Source: Agrococcus sp. HG114 | GTDB lineage: Bacteria; Actinomycetota; Actinomycetes; Actinomycetales; Microbacteriaceae | DNA length: 33,385 nt | Assembly: GCF_024723325.1 (NCBI RefSeq) | Contig: NZ_JANQCH010000011.1 | Span: 1 to 33,385 of the forward strand | Direction: 5' to 3' | Part shown: positions 23,403 to 31,528 of the stretch, one piece after another | Numbering within the stretch: position 1 is the first letter of the stretch | How the letters are laid out: every line of letters starts with the position of its first letter | Made by a program: the position numbers and the translations under genes | The notes under the pieces: generated by a model | What the model was told of the DNA's origin: nothing | Databases searched by the model: none | What the model saw: the letters and a program-made list of their open reading frames with translations, nothing else

Positions 23403-25037
23403 TCAGCGCTCCGCGAGCGCGCCGTGGACGGCTTCGCCGCCGACGAGCGTCGCGACGACGTCGATCTGGCCGATCCGGTCGGTGGGGACGGCGCGGGGGT
23501 CGTCGCCGAGCGCGACGATGTCGGCGAGCATGCCGCGCGCGAGCACGCCCTTGCGGCCGCCCCAGCCCGTCGCCTGCGCGGCGCCGGCGGTGCACGCGCG
23601 CAGTGCCTGCTCGACCGTCAGCCGCTCATCCGGTCCGTAGGGCGCGCCGCTCTCGGTGCGCCGCTCGACGAACGACTGCACGATGCGCAGCGGCTCGCCA
23701 GGCGCCACGGGGCGGTCGGAGCTGCCCGCGAGCACAGCGCCGGCCCGCAGGACGCTCGCTGCGGGGTAGGAGCGGTGCGTGCGCTCGGCGCCGAGCTTCG
23801 CCGCCATGCCGTCGCCGAACTCCGCGATGAAGCGGGGCTGCGGCACGAGCGCGACGCCGAGCCGCGCCATGCGGTCGAGCTGGTCGGGGCGCACGACGCC
23901 GCCGTGCTCGATGCGGCTCGGCAGCGGTCCGCGGCCGTAGAGCCGCTGCGCCTCGTCGATGAGGTCGAGCGCGAAGTCGACCGCCGCGTCGCCGATCGCG
24001 TGGAGCGCGAGCGCCCAGTCGCCCGCGGCCGCCGCGAGCACGCGGGCCCGCATCTCCTTTGGATCGCCCTGCAGGTAGCCGTGGTTGCCGTGGTCGTGTG
24101 CGTAGTCCTCGCTCATCGCCGCGGTCGAGCCGAGCAGCGACCCGTCCGTGAACACCTTGACGGGGCCCACCTGCAGCCGGTCGTCGCCGATGCCGCTGCG
24201 GATCCCGGCGGTGAGCCCGATCGCGCGCGGGTCGTCGACGTGCCCGTCGAGGTCGGCGAGCGCGTCGAGGGTGACCATGGCCTGCATGCGGGTGCGCAGC
24301 AGCCCACGGTCCCGCGCGCGCTGGTAGGCCGCGAACTCCCGCGGGCTGTGCCCGATCCAGCCGCCCGCGATGCCGGCGTCGGTCACCGAGGTGATGCCCT
24401 CCCGCGCGTACTGCGCGGTCGCGCGGCCCAGCGCATCCTCGATCGCGGTGAGCGGGTCGGGCAGCAGCACGTCCTGCACGAGGCGCATCGCGTTCTCCTC
24501 GAGGAGGCCCGTCGGGCGCCCGCGGTCGTCGCGCACGATGACCCCGCCGTCGGGGTCGGGGCGCGGCTCGTCGCCGACGCCGATGCGGGCGAGGCCGACG
24601 CCATTGAGGGTCGCGGCGTGCCCCGACGTGTGCTTGATCCACACGGGGCGCCCGCCCGCGGCGCGGTCGAGGGCGTCGCGGTCGAGGGGGCCCGACATGC
24701 CGAGCGGGTTGAAGCCGGCGGCGACGACCCACGCGTCGCCCTCGAGATTCCCGGCGCGCTCGGCGATGAGCCGGTCGACGTCGGCGGGCGTGCGCGCGGC
24801 CGACAGGTCGAGCTCGGCGAGCGTCTGCCCGAACCACACGCTGTGCGCGTGCGCGTCGTTGAAGCCGGGCAGCAGCACGCCGCCCTCGGCGTCGAAGCGG
24901 CGATCCGGCCGCGCGCCGTCGAGCTCCTCGTCGAGGCCGACCACGCGGCCCTGCCAGATGCCGATCCTGCTCGCCAGCGGCCTCCGCGGGTCGCCGGTGA
25001 GCACCCGGGCGTTGTCGATGATCGCGTCGATGCGCAC
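23403..25037 (-). CDS. YtcJ-like amidohydrolase
   Basis: 544 residues, amidohydrolase family 3. The metal-binding HxH is in GFNDAHAHSVWFG (His63, His65). VKVFTDGSLLGSTAAM, LALHAIGDAAVD and SRIEHGG supply further ligands, and AGSSDRPVAPGEP carries the late Asp. Members hydrolyse C-N bonds in amides, formamides or cyclic amides; the exact substrate is unknown. GTG 25037 with GGGAGG upstream was preferred over the longer frame. It is divergent from the PucR-type regulator and precedes the M20 hydrolase, so the two enzymes may act in sequence on one compound. Confidence 0.9.
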   Translation of the reverse strand: MRIDAIIDNARVLTGDPRRPLASRIGIWQGRVVGLDEELDGARPDRRFDAEGGVLLPGFNDAHAHSVWFGQTLAELDLSAARTPADVDRLIAERAGNLEGDAWVVAAGFNPLGMSGPLDRDALDRAAGGRPVWIKHTSGHAATLNGVGLARIGVGDEPRPDPDGGVIVRDDRGRPTGLLEENAMRLVQDVLLPDPLTAIEDALGRATAQYAREGITSVTDAGIAGGWIGHSPREFAAYQRARDRGLLRTRMQAMVTLDALADLDGHVDDPRAIGLTAGIRSGIGDDRLQVGPVKVFTDGSLLGSTAAMSEDYAHDHGNHGYLQGDPKEMRARVLAAAAGDWALALHAIGDAAVDFALDLIDEAQRLYGRGPLPSRIEHGGVVRPDQLDRMARLGVALVPQPRFIAEFGDGMAAKLGAERTHRSYPAASVLRAGAVLAGSSDRPVAPGEPLRIVQSFVERRTESGAPYGPDERLTVEQALRACTAGAAQATGWGGRKGVLARGMLADIVALGDDPRAVPTDRIGQIDVVATLVGGEAVHGALAER

Positions 25038-25077
25038 GCTGCCTCCCGCTGCTGCCGTCCAGCCCATCCAACCTGGG

Positions 25078-25096
25078 CATCGTTACAGCGACAATG
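25078..25096. promoter_or_regulatory. Candidate operator between the amidohydrolase and regulator genes
   Basis: CATCGT-TACAGCG-ACAATG: 6-bp arms with one mismatch, in the 127-bp divergent gap, and one of its few AT-richer stretches. A natural target for the neighbouring PucR-type regulator. Confidence 0.4.
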
Positions 25097-25164
25097 GAGG
25101 CACGGCACGGGATCGGGCCGCTGGGCTGTGCACGCGCACAGGGGTGAGGGGGAAGTCAGGCCGC

Positions 25165-26337
25165 ATGGTGATGGATGCGCCGGCGCACGAGGGCGGGGAG
25201 CGGCCGTCGTCGCCCGAGTGGCAGGCGCTCGTCGCCGGGCTCGAGGCGGAGATGCCCGGCATCGTCGAGGACTTCGTGCGCGCGTTCGACGAGCGGGTGC
25301 TCTACGACCGCGAGGCCGTGCCGGAGCGGGACCTGCGCGACACGGCGGATGCGACGCTCAGGATGCTCGTCGCGCGCCTCGCGGGGCGCACGCCCACCGC
25401 CGACGAGGCGGTGCTCGCGGCCACGCTCGGCGTGCGGCGCGCGCGGCAGGGCGTACCGCTCGACCGGCTGCTCGAGGCGGTGCGGCTCGACTTCCGCGTC
25501 CTGTGGCGCTGGCTGCAGCGGCTCGCCGGCGAGGAGCAGCGCGCGGTGCTCGTCGACCGGGTCGAGTGGGTGCTCACGGTGGTGGAGCAGTACGTCGACG
25601 AGGTGCAGCAGTCGTTCCTGCGCGAGACGGCGGCGATGCAGCGCGACGCCCGGCTCGCGACCGAGCGCCACGTGTCGCGGCTGCTGAGCGGCGACCTGCC
25701 GCGGGCGACGTCGATCGACGCGATCGCCCAGGGCCTCGGTGTCGCAGCCGATGCGGAGTTCGACCTCATCGCCGTGCCGATCGACCGGCTCGAGCGCGCG
25801 CAGGAGGCCGCCGCGGCGGCGCTCGCCGCGGGCGCCGTGTTCGGGCACAGCCACGGCGACGCCTACTGCCTCTTCTGGGTGCGCGCACCGCACGAGCGGC
25901 TCCCGGAGCAGCTCGCGCAGCTGCCCGGTGTGCACCTCGAGCGGCTCGAGGGGCTCCTCGCCGTCGCCCGCGGCGCGCGCGCAGCGCTCGCGCTCCTCGG
26001 GTCGACGCCCACGCCCGACCGGCTCGTCGGGGTCGAGGAGCTGTGGCCGTCGCTCGCGGCCGGCCGGCTGGCCGAGCTCGTGCCGGGATACCGGGAGCAC
26101 GCGCTCGCGCCGCTCGGGGAGCTCACCGACTACCAGCGGGAGGCGGTCGTCGCGACCGTGCGGGCGTACCTCGAGACCGGATCGGTGCACGCGGCGTCGA
26201 AGCGCGTCTTCTGCCATCGGAACACCGTGCTCAACCGCCTCGCGACGTTCCGCGAGCGCACCGGCCTCGACGTGCAGCTGCCCGTCGAAGCGGCGCTCGC
26301 GATCGTGCTGCTCGCGGCCGGTCCGCCCGCCGGCTGA
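25165..26337 (+). CDS. PucR/CdaR-family transcriptional regulator
   Basis: 390 residues. The N-terminal two-thirds are helical, with a RsbRD-like/sensor appearance (EWQALVAGLEAEMPGIVEDFV, GVRRARQGVPLDRLLEAVR). A GGDEF-like degenerate middle domain follows, as in CdaR proteins. The C-terminal HTH is VRAYLETGSVHAASKRVFCHRNTVLNRLATFRERTGLDV, the PucR-type HTH_30. Such regulators control purine, allantoin, sugar-acid or amino acid catabolism. It is divergent from the hydrolase operon and followed by the MHS transporter, so it probably regulates both. ATG 25165 is used; ATG 25171 is equally possible. Confidence 0.9.
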   Translation: MVMDAPAHEGGERPSSPEWQALVAGLEAEMPGIVEDFVRAFDERVLYDREAVPERDLRDTADATLRMLVARLAGRTPTADEAVLAATLGVRRARQGVPLDRLLEAVRLDFRVLWRWLQRLAGEEQRAVLVDRVEWVLTVVEQYVDEVQQSFLRETAAMQRDARLATERHVSRLLSGDLPRATSIDAIAQGLGVAADAEFDLIAVPIDRLERAQEAAAAALAAGAVFGHSHGDAYCLFWVRAPHERLPEQLAQLPGVHLERLEGLLAVARGARAALALLGSTPTPDRLVGVEELWPSLAAGRLAELVPGYREHALAPLGELTDYQREAVVATVRAYLETGSVHAASKRVFCHRNTVLNRLATFRERTGLDVQLPVEAALAIVLLAAGPPAG

Positions 26338-26404
26338 GGCCGTCCGCCGGGGTCTGGCTGGGCATCCGCACAAACCGACGGGCGAAATCTGCGTCGCGGT
26401 GCCA

Positions 26405-26418
26405 TTGAGCATGTGCAA
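26405..26418. promoter_or_regulatory. Candidate operator upstream of the MHS transporter
   Basis: TTGAGCATGTGCAA, a TTG-NN-CATG-NN-CAA palindrome, overlaps a possible -35 (TTGAGC) with CACGAT 18 bp further on. It differs from the 25078 palindrome, so one shared regulator is uncertain. Confidence 0.35.
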
Positions 26419-26552
26419 ACGGCTCCGCCACGATGGCAGGACGCCGCCGATCCCTCGACGGCGCCCGGCGTCGGGGGCCCGGCCCGCCCGATGCCGTCCC
26501 GCACCGTCTCACGGCTCGGCTCCGGCCGCCGGTCTCGAAGAGGAGAGCTCCC

Positions 26553-27890
26553 ATGAACCAGGCAGCGAACGCGGCGACCTCGCCCCCGGACGGCGAGATC
26601 GTGGTGAGCCCCAAGGACGTGCGCCGCATCGCGAGCGCCGCCTTCGTCGGCACGGCGCTCGAGTGGTACGACTACTTCCTCTTCGGCACGGCCGCCGCGC
26701 TGGTCTTCAACCGGCTGTTCTTCACCGAGCTCGACCCGACCGCCGCAGTGCTCGCGTCGCTCGCGACGTTCGGCGTCGGCTTCGCCGCGCGCCCGATCGG
26801 CGCCTTCTTCTTCGGCGTGCTCGGCGACCGCGTCGGCCGGCGGCCCACGCTCATCCTCACGATCGTGCTCATCGGTGTCGCGACCGGGGTCATCGGCCTC
26901 CTCCCGACCTACGCCGACATCGGCCTCATGGCGCCGGTGCTGCTCGTCGCGCTGCGCCTGCTGCAGGGCCTCGCGGTCGGCGGCGAGTGGGGCGGTGCAA
27001 CGACGATCGCGATCGAGCACGCGCCGGTCAAGCAGCGCGCCCGGTACGCGGCGCTCGTGCAGGTCGGCTCGCCGGTCGGCACGCTCATGTCGTCCGGCGC
27101 GATCGCCCTCGTGCTGCTGTTCCCGCCGTCGGAGTTCGACGCGTGGGCCTGGCGCCTGCCGTTCCTCGCCGCCTTCCCGCTGCTCGGCATCGCGCTCTGG
27201 ATCCGGCTGAAGGTCGAGGAGTCGCCGATCTTCGAGGACCTCGTGCGCCTCGACCAGCGCGCCAAGGTGCCGGCGCTCCAGGTGTTCACCAAGGCATGGG
27301 GCCGGCTGATCATCGCGGTGGCCGCCGCCTTCCTGGGCGTCGGCGGGTTCTACGTGATGAACACGTTCGTCGTGAGCTACGCCGCGAACACGCTCGGCGT
27401 CGACCGCCAGGTCGTGGTGAACGCGACGCTCATCGCCGCCGTCGCCCAGATCATCGTCATCCTGCTCTGCGGTCGGCTCGCCGAGCGCGTGGGTCCCGGC
27501 CGCGTCACCTTCTGGGGCGGCGTCGCGACCGCCGCCGCCGCTGCGCCGCTGTTCTGGCTCATCGACACCGGCTCGCCGCTCGCCATCACGTTCGCGGTCA
27601 CCGCCGGCATCGCCCTGCTCACCGTGACCTACGCCGTCACCGGCGCGCTGCTCACCGAGCTGTTCCCGCCGGAGCTGCGCTACAGCGGCGTCTCGCTCGG
27701 CTACAACATCGCCGGCGCGCTCTCGGGCTTCCTGCCCTTCGTCGCCACCTGGCTCATCAGCCTGAACGAGGAGGCCGTCTCGTGGCCGGCCGTGGTCATC
27801 CTCGCGGTGGTCTCGCTCATCACCGCCGCCGGCGGGTTCTTCGGCGAGCGCCTCCGCGTGAAGGACAAGGAGCTCGTGCACTCGGCCTGA
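26553..27890 (+). CDS. MHS-family MFS transporter (metabolite:H+ symporter)
   Basis: 445 residues, twelve helices. ALEWYDYFLFGTAAALVFN is the family hallmark of metabolite:H+ symporters (ShiA, ProP, KgtP relatives). FGVLGDRVGRRPTL is the MFS loop 2-3 motif, and LRLLQGLAVGGEWGGATT is typical. YAVTGALLTELFPPELRYSGVSLGYNIAGAL follows in the second half. It imports a small organic solute driven by protons. GAGGAG lies 7 bases before ATG 26553. Its place beside the regulator and two amide hydrolases suggests it takes up their substrate. Confidence 0.93.
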   Translation: MNQAANAATSPPDGEIVVSPKDVRRIASAAFVGTALEWYDYFLFGTAAALVFNRLFFTELDPTAAVLASLATFGVGFAARPIGAFFFGVLGDRVGRRPTLILTIVLIGVATGVIGLLPTYADIGLMAPVLLVALRLLQGLAVGGEWGGATTIAIEHAPVKQRARYAALVQVGSPVGTLMSSGAIALVLLFPPSEFDAWAWRLPFLAAFPLLGIALWIRLKVEESPIFEDLVRLDQRAKVPALQVFTKAWGRLIIAVAAAFLGVGGFYVMNTFVVSYAANTLGVDRQVVVNATLIAAVAQIIVILLCGRLAERVGPGRVTFWGGVATAAAAAPLFWLIDTGSPLAITFAVTAGIALLTVTYAVTGALLTELFPPELRYSGVSLGYNIAGALSGFLPFVATWLISLNEEAVSWPAVVILAVVSLITAAGGFFGERLRVKDKELVHSA

Positions 27891-27901
27891 CCCCGCGCGC
27901 C

Positions 27902-27954
27902 CAGGGCCGCGCCGCATCCGCCATCCTCCGGGAATGGCAGGCGGCGCGGCCCTG
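27902..27954 (+). terminator. Strong hairpin after the MHS transporter
   Basis: CAGGGCCGCGCCGC (27902-27915) pairs perfectly with 27941-27954 over 14 bp. A second short stem (GCCAT/ATGGC) forms inside the loop. TTGT follows. The stem starts 12 bp after the stop codon. Confidence 0.85.
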
Positions 27955-27986
27955 TTGTCGTCCGTCACACGAAGCGAAGGAGCACC

Positions 27987-28430
27987 ATGCCGCTGCAGGG
28001 GGAGTACGCGCCGAGCACGTCCGACTGGGCGCGCGAGCAGGCCGAGCGGTTCGAGGCGTCGGGCGGCGCCGAGGCGAACACGCTGCGGGGCATGCCGATC
28101 ATCGTGCTGACGAGCGTCGGCGCGAAGAGCGGCAAGCTGCGCAAGACCGCGCTCATGCGCGTCGAGCACGAGGGCGAGTACGCGGTGATCGCGTCGATGG
28201 GCGGCGCCCCGAAGCACCCGGTCTGGTACTGGAACCTCAAGCGCGAGCCGCACGTCGAGCTGCAGGACGGGCCCGAGCGCCACGACTACCTCGCGACCGA
28301 GCTCGAGCCGGGTCCCGAGCGCGACGCGTGGTGGGAGCGCGCGGTCGCCGCCTACCCGCCCTACGCCGACTACCAGCGGAAGACGGACCGTCTCATCCCC
28401 GTCTTCCGCCTGACGCGCACCGACGCCTGA
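27987..28430 (+). CDS. DUF385 nitroreductase/quinone reductase family protein (F420-type)
   Basis: 147 residues of the deazaflavin-dependent Ddn-like family. [31 protein letters not shown] contains the family's GxxSGKxRxTxL phosphate/F420-binding stretch. [21 protein letters not shown] follows, then the C-terminal [20 protein letters not shown]. Members reduce quinones or nitro compounds with F420H2, or bind FMN or haem; the cofactor cannot be fixed from sequence. AAGGAG lies 5 bases before the ATG. Monocistronic, between a terminator and a convergent gene. Confidence 0.9.
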   Translation: MPLQGEYAPSTSDWAREQAERFEASGGAEANTLRGMPIIVLTSVGAKSGKLRKTALMRVEHEGEYAVIASMGGAPKHPVWYWNLKREPHVELQDGPERHDYLATELEPGPERDAWWERAVAAYPPYADYQRKTDRLIPVFRLTRTDA

Positions 28431-28499
28431 GCCCGGGGCGCCGCCGGTGGTAGGGCGCGATCCCGTACGCCGCGGCTGACCACCCGCGACGTCGAGAGG

Positions 28500-29129
28500 T
28501 CAGTCGAAGCTGGGCGAGGGCGCGAACTCGGCTGCGAGCTCGGCCGCGAGCTCGCGCACGTCGGTGTGGCCGGCGAAGTCGCGGTCGGGCTGCGCCGCCC
28601 GATCGGCGTCCGAGACGAGCGCCTTCACCCGCTTCGCGACGGTGCGCGCGGGCGTGTTCCGCAGCTCGTGGCCCACCGCCGCGAGCCAGGCCTCGGCCGC
28701 CGCCTTGAGCGCGACGTAGTTCGCGTTGCCCGCCGTGGGGCGCTCGACGCCGGTCGACGAGATGATCGCGATGACCCCCGCATCCGACCGCCCGATCGCG
28801 CCGGCGAACGCGCGCGTCGTGTTGCGCAGGGTGCCGACCACGCGCCGCTCGAGCCACGCCCAGTCGACGTCGGACTGGCCGGCGAGCCCGCCGCCCCCAC
28901 GCCAGCCGCCCACGAGGTGCACGAGCCCGTCGAGCTCGCCGACCTCGGCGGCGAGCGCGGTGACCGCCTCGAAGTCGGCCAGGTCGCACTCGAAGCGCTC
29001 CGACGCATCCACGAGCCCGAGGCGATCGGCGTTCGAGCCGACCGCGATGACGTGGTGCCCTGCGGCGAGCAGGGCGGATGCGGTGGCGTGCCCGAGCGCG
29101 CTGGTCGCGCCGGCGAGGAGGATGCGCAT
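28500..29129 (-). CDS. Short-chain dehydrogenase/reductase
   Basis: 209 residues, classical short SDR with a complete site: LLAGATSALGHATASALL (Rossmann), CDLADFEAV, LVHLVGGWRGG, AIISSTGVERP (Ser), and NYVALKAAAEAWL (Tyr-x3-Lys). The C-terminal substrate region is short. Substrate unknown. It starts 17 bp after the stop of the small membrane protein gene and is probably cotranscribed with it. No strong ribosome site lies before ATG 29129. Confidence 0.88.
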   Translation of the reverse strand: MRILLAGATSALGHATASALLAAGHHVIAVGSNADRLGLVDASERFECDLADFEAVTALAAEVGELDGLVHLVGGWRGGGGLAGQSDVDWAWLERRVVGTLRNTTRAFAGAIGRSDAGVIAIISSTGVERPTAGNANYVALKAAAEAWLAAVGHELRNTPARTVAKRVKALVSDADRAAQPDRDFAGHTDVRELAAELAAEFAPSPSFD

Positions 29130-29146
29130 GCGGACAGTCTGCCGCG

Positions 29147-29521
29147 CTACCGCTCGGCGTTCACCATCGCGAGCTCGATGTGCGCGAACGCGGCCGTCGC
29201 GGCGAGCGCCATGCCGATGAGCGAGACGGGGAACGAGCGGCGGGCTAGCGCCGTGAGCGCCAGCGTCGCGGCGATCGTCACGAGCACGAGCAGCGGGGCG
29301 AGCGCCTGCAGCACGTCGATGACGGCGAGCACCCGCTCGGCGTAGCGCGGATGGCACGCGCTCGCTGCCGGCGGGCACGCGCTCGTCGCCGTGACGGGCC
29401 CGACGCCCTGCAGCATGAACGACGGCAGGTTGAGGAGGACCGGGCTCGTCAGCACGGGCAGCATGCCGAGCACCGTCTCGCGCTTCTGCTCGGACGGGGG
29501 CAGCCGGTGCGCGAGGCCCAT
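29147..29521 (-). CDS. Small hypothetical membrane protein
   Basis: 124 residues, not recognised. A first hydrophobic stretch (about 17-42) is followed by a loop with two Cys (SACPPAASACHPRY), then two transmembrane helices (about 66-90 and 95-118). TACCCT (29533-29528) is 6 bases before ATG 29521 with no ribosome site, suggesting a leaderless message. An upstream in-frame ATG (29542) lies before this box. It is followed at 17 bp by the SDR. Confidence 0.65.
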   Translation of the reverse strand: MGLAHRLPPSEQKRETVLGMLPVLTSPVLLNLPSFMLQGVGPVTATSACPPAASACHPRYAERVLAVIDVLQALAPLLVLVTIAATLALTALARRSFPVSLIGMALAATAAFAHIELAMVNAER

Positions 29522-29575
29522 GCGGGGAGGGTAGCCCCGCACCGGCGCGCGCGACAGGGGCGAGCCGCCGCGGGA

Positions 29576-29923
29576 TCAGGCGGGGAGCAGGAGCGGCAGC
29601 GCGAGGCCGATGGCCATCGAGGCGCCGATGGCGGCGACCCCGATCGCCGCGGCCCGGAAGGCCGGTCGTCGGCGCACGACGAGCACGATGACCGCGACGA
29701 GCGTGCAGATCCAGAGCGCGAGGGGCAGCTGCCACACGAGGAGCTCCGACCAGCTCCGCATGAGCCACCAGCCGTCGCGGCCCTGCGCGATGAACCACGC
29801 GACGCCCATCGCCACGAGCGCGGGGTACGCGGCGAGCAGCGGCAGGAGCAGCAGCACGACGCTCCCGGCGCGGTCGCCGCGGCTCGGCGCGGCGGGGGCC
29901 TGCTCGTCGGCGGTCGTCGGCAC
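29576..29923 (-). CDS. Small hypothetical membrane protein
   Basis: 115 residues with three transmembrane helices (about 20-45, 63-83, 88-112) and a Trp-rich loop (FIAQGRDGWWLMRSWSELLVWQ). Not recognised. GTG 29923 follows TAGCCT (29935-29930) by 6 bases, a leaderless arrangement. It lies close downstream of the XRE regulator gene, in the same direction, but its own -10 box suggests separate transcription. Confidence 0.65.
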   Translation of the reverse strand: MPTTADEQAPAAPSRGDRAGSVVLLLLPLLAAYPALVAMGVAWFIAQGRDGWWLMRSWSELLVWQLPLALWICTLVAVIVLVVRRRPAFRAAAIGVAAIGASMAIGLALPLLLPA

Positions 29924-29946
29924 GGGGCCAGGCTACGCGCCGCCGC

Positions 29947-30144
29947 TCATGCGTCGTCGGGCGTGAAGAGATCTTCGATGCGGCAGCCGAAGACCGCCGC
30001 GAGCCGGAACGCGACGGGCAGCGACGGGTCGAAGCGGCCCTTCTCGATCGAGATGACGGTCTGCCGCGACACGCCCAGCTCGTCGGCGAGCCGCTGCTGC
30101 GACCAACCGAGCGCCGCGCGCCGCTCGGGGAGGGCGTTGCGCAT
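29947..30144 (-). CDS. XRE/YozG-type helix-turn-helix regulator
   Basis: 65 residues, essentially only the DNA-binding domain: RRAALGWSQQRLADELGVSRQTVISIEKGRFDPSLPVAFRLAAVFGCRIEDLF. The ATG shares its first base with the stop of the membrane protein gene (TGATG), so they are translationally coupled. This is the common membrane protein plus YozG-like HTH module. It probably represses its own operon through the paired repeats at 30663-30693. Confidence 0.9.
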   Translation of the reverse strand: MRNALPERRAALGWSQQRLADELGVSRQTVISIEKGRFDPSLPVAFRLAAVFGCRIEDLFTPDDA

Positions 30145-30614
30145 CACGCGCTCCGCAGCTTCGCGACGAGGTAGCGGATGCCGAGGTCGAGCAGCAGCAG
30201 CACGTCGATCGCGACGAGCACCAGGCCGACCGGCAGCTCGATCTCGGCGAACGAGAAGACCGCGGCGCCGATGCCGATGACGACGAACGCGTCGATCATG
30301 GTGCCCTCCGCGGCCTTCGCGAACCAGCGCGACTCGACCGAGTCCTCGGGCCGCTCGACCGCATCCTTCACCGAGGAGCGGTCGACGAGCAGCACCCAGC
30401 CGAGCGACGCGGTGACGGGCAGCGTCACGAAGGCGAGGATCGAGAACCGCAGCCATGCGTCGCCCGTGTCGCCGAGCCACGCGTAGAGACCGCCCATCGC
30501 GCTCGAGACGGCGAGGCCGAGCAGCAGCGAGGCGATGATGAGCGTCGCGCCGCCGCCGCCGAAGCGCGAGCGGCCGATGCTGCTGCGGGGTGCGGATGCG
30601 CGGGTGTCGGTCAC
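30144..30614 (-). CDS. Four-helix membrane protein coupled to the XRE regulator
   Basis: 156 residues with four hydrophobic helices (about 22-45, 57-78, 108-126, 128-150) and an acidic loop (SSVKDAVERPEDSVESRWFAKA). Proteins of this kind (DUF2178/DUF2975-like) are often paired with a YozG-type HTH and may control it by binding it at the membrane, which is inference here. GTG 30614 has GAGGAGA 4 bases before it. First gene after the promoter at 30654-30683. Confidence 0.8.
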   Translation of the reverse strand: MTDTRASAPRSSIGRSRFGGGGATLIIASLLLGLAVSSAMGGLYAWLGDTGDAWLRFSILAFVTLPVTASLGWVLLVDRSSVKDAVERPEDSVESRWFAKAAEGTMIDAFVVIGIGAAVFSFAEIELPVGLVLVAIDVLLLLDLGIRYLVAKLRSA

Positions 30615-30653
30615 GGGGTCTCCTCTGCTCGAGCACGGGTGAGTGTCAAGGAG

Positions 30654-30693
30654 ACTGTACTAACAAGCGTGCTTAACTGTCAAGCACGCTTGT
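30654..30693 (-). promoter_or_regulatory. Promoter and paired operator of the membrane protein/XRE operon
   Basis: Minus-strand TTGACA (30683-30678) and TACAGT (30659-30654) are 18 bp apart. ACAAGCGTGCTT (30663-30674) and AAGCACGCTTGT (30682-30693) are perfect 12-bp inverted arms with 7 bp between. Each arm is itself close to the palindrome AAGC-NN-GCTT, and the centres are 17 bp apart. They overlap the -35 and the spacer, so bound regulator would repress. Confidence 0.8.
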
Positions 30694-30712
30694 CAGGTGC
30701 TGCGGCCGCTGC

Positions 30713-31354
30713 TCAGTACGCGAAGGAGATGTGCTCGCGGCGGTGGGCGCCCGCCTCGATCTCGTCGACCACCGCGAGCGCGAAGTCGGGGCCCGAGATC
30801 GTCGACGAGCCGTCCGCGTCGAAGAACGCCTCGTCACCGCCCGTGCGGTACTCGCCGCGGCGGGTCTGGTCGGGCACGAAGCTGCCGAACGTGCCGGCGG
30901 GGGAGATGTAGGTCCAGTCGACGCCGTCCATGGCCGAGACGCGCTCGAACGCCGAGAAGAGCTCGAGCGCCTCGGGCTTGTACTCGGGCGCGAACGCGTC
31001 GGTCTTCACGATGCGCTCGCCCTCGGCGTTCTTCAGCGAGCCGAAGCCGCCGACGATGAGGAACCGAGCACCGGTCTCCGCGACCCGCGACGCGATGTCG
31101 GCGTACGCATCCGCGACCCTGCCCTCCATGTCGCCGCGCGGCGAGAGCGCGCCGACGACGACCTCGGCGCCGTCGAGCGCCTGGGCGAGCACGTCGCCGT
31201 CGAGCACGGAGCCGCGGATGACGCGTGCGCCCTCGGGGGCGTCGGTCGGGGTCGAGCGCGAGACGAGGGTCAGCTCGTGCCCGCGCGCGGCGGCCTCCTT
31301 CGCGATCCATCCGCCCGCGAACCCCGTCGCGCCGAGCACCGTGATCTTCGCCAT
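30713..31354 (-). CDS. NAD(P)-dependent epimerase/reductase-like protein (atypical SDR)
   Basis: 213 residues of the NAD(P)H-binding family. KITVLGATGFAGGWIAKEAAARGHELTLVSRS is the Rossmann start (GxxGxxG). RVIRGSVLDGDVLAQALDGAEVVVGAL, FLIVGGFGSL and WTYISPAGTFGSF follow. No Tyr-x3-Lys is present, as usual for atypical SDRs of the YwnB/BVR-B kind. GAGGAGG lies 5 bases before ATG. Function unknown. Transcribed toward the XRE-module promoter region. Confidence 0.88.
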   Translation of the reverse strand: MAKITVLGATGFAGGWIAKEAAARGHELTLVSRSTPTDAPEGARVIRGSVLDGDVLAQALDGAEVVVGALSPRGDMEGRVADAYADIASRVAETGARFLIVGGFGSLKNAEGERIVKTDAFAPEYKPEALELFSAFERVSAMDGVDWTYISPAGTFGSFVPDQTRRGEYRTGGDEAFFDADGSSTISGPDFALAVVDEIEAGAHRREHISFAY

Positions 31355-31442
31355 GCCGTCCTCCTCGTGAAGCGTGTCCTCGAGCCAACCCCCGCGGCCG
31401 CCCGGGCATTCCGCGCGCGCCGGGTCGCGCTCGTCAGGCCGT

Positions 31443-31514
31443 GCCGACGGGTGCAGAACGGCCGACGGGGTGCTGGCTGACCAGCACCCCGTCGGCGGGA
31501 GCGCACCCGTCGGC
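31443..31514 (-). terminator. Nested double hairpin after the DUF6421 gene
   Basis: The inner stem of 16 perfect pairs (31461-31476 with 31481-31496, loop CTGA) is enclosed by an outer 12-bp stem (31443-31454 with 31503-31514). The outer arm GCCGACGGGTGC is nearly the same sequence as the start of the inner arm, so four related segments can pair in alternative ways. It begins 15 bp beyond the DUF6421 stop. Confidence 0.85.
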
Positions 31515-31528
31515 GCGCGACGAGCGCG

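Noticed and set aside
25165-25171. A single certain start for the PucR-type regulator
   Set aside because: ATG 25165, GTG 25168 and ATG 25171 are all possible; the ribosome site GAGGGGGAA does not decide between them.
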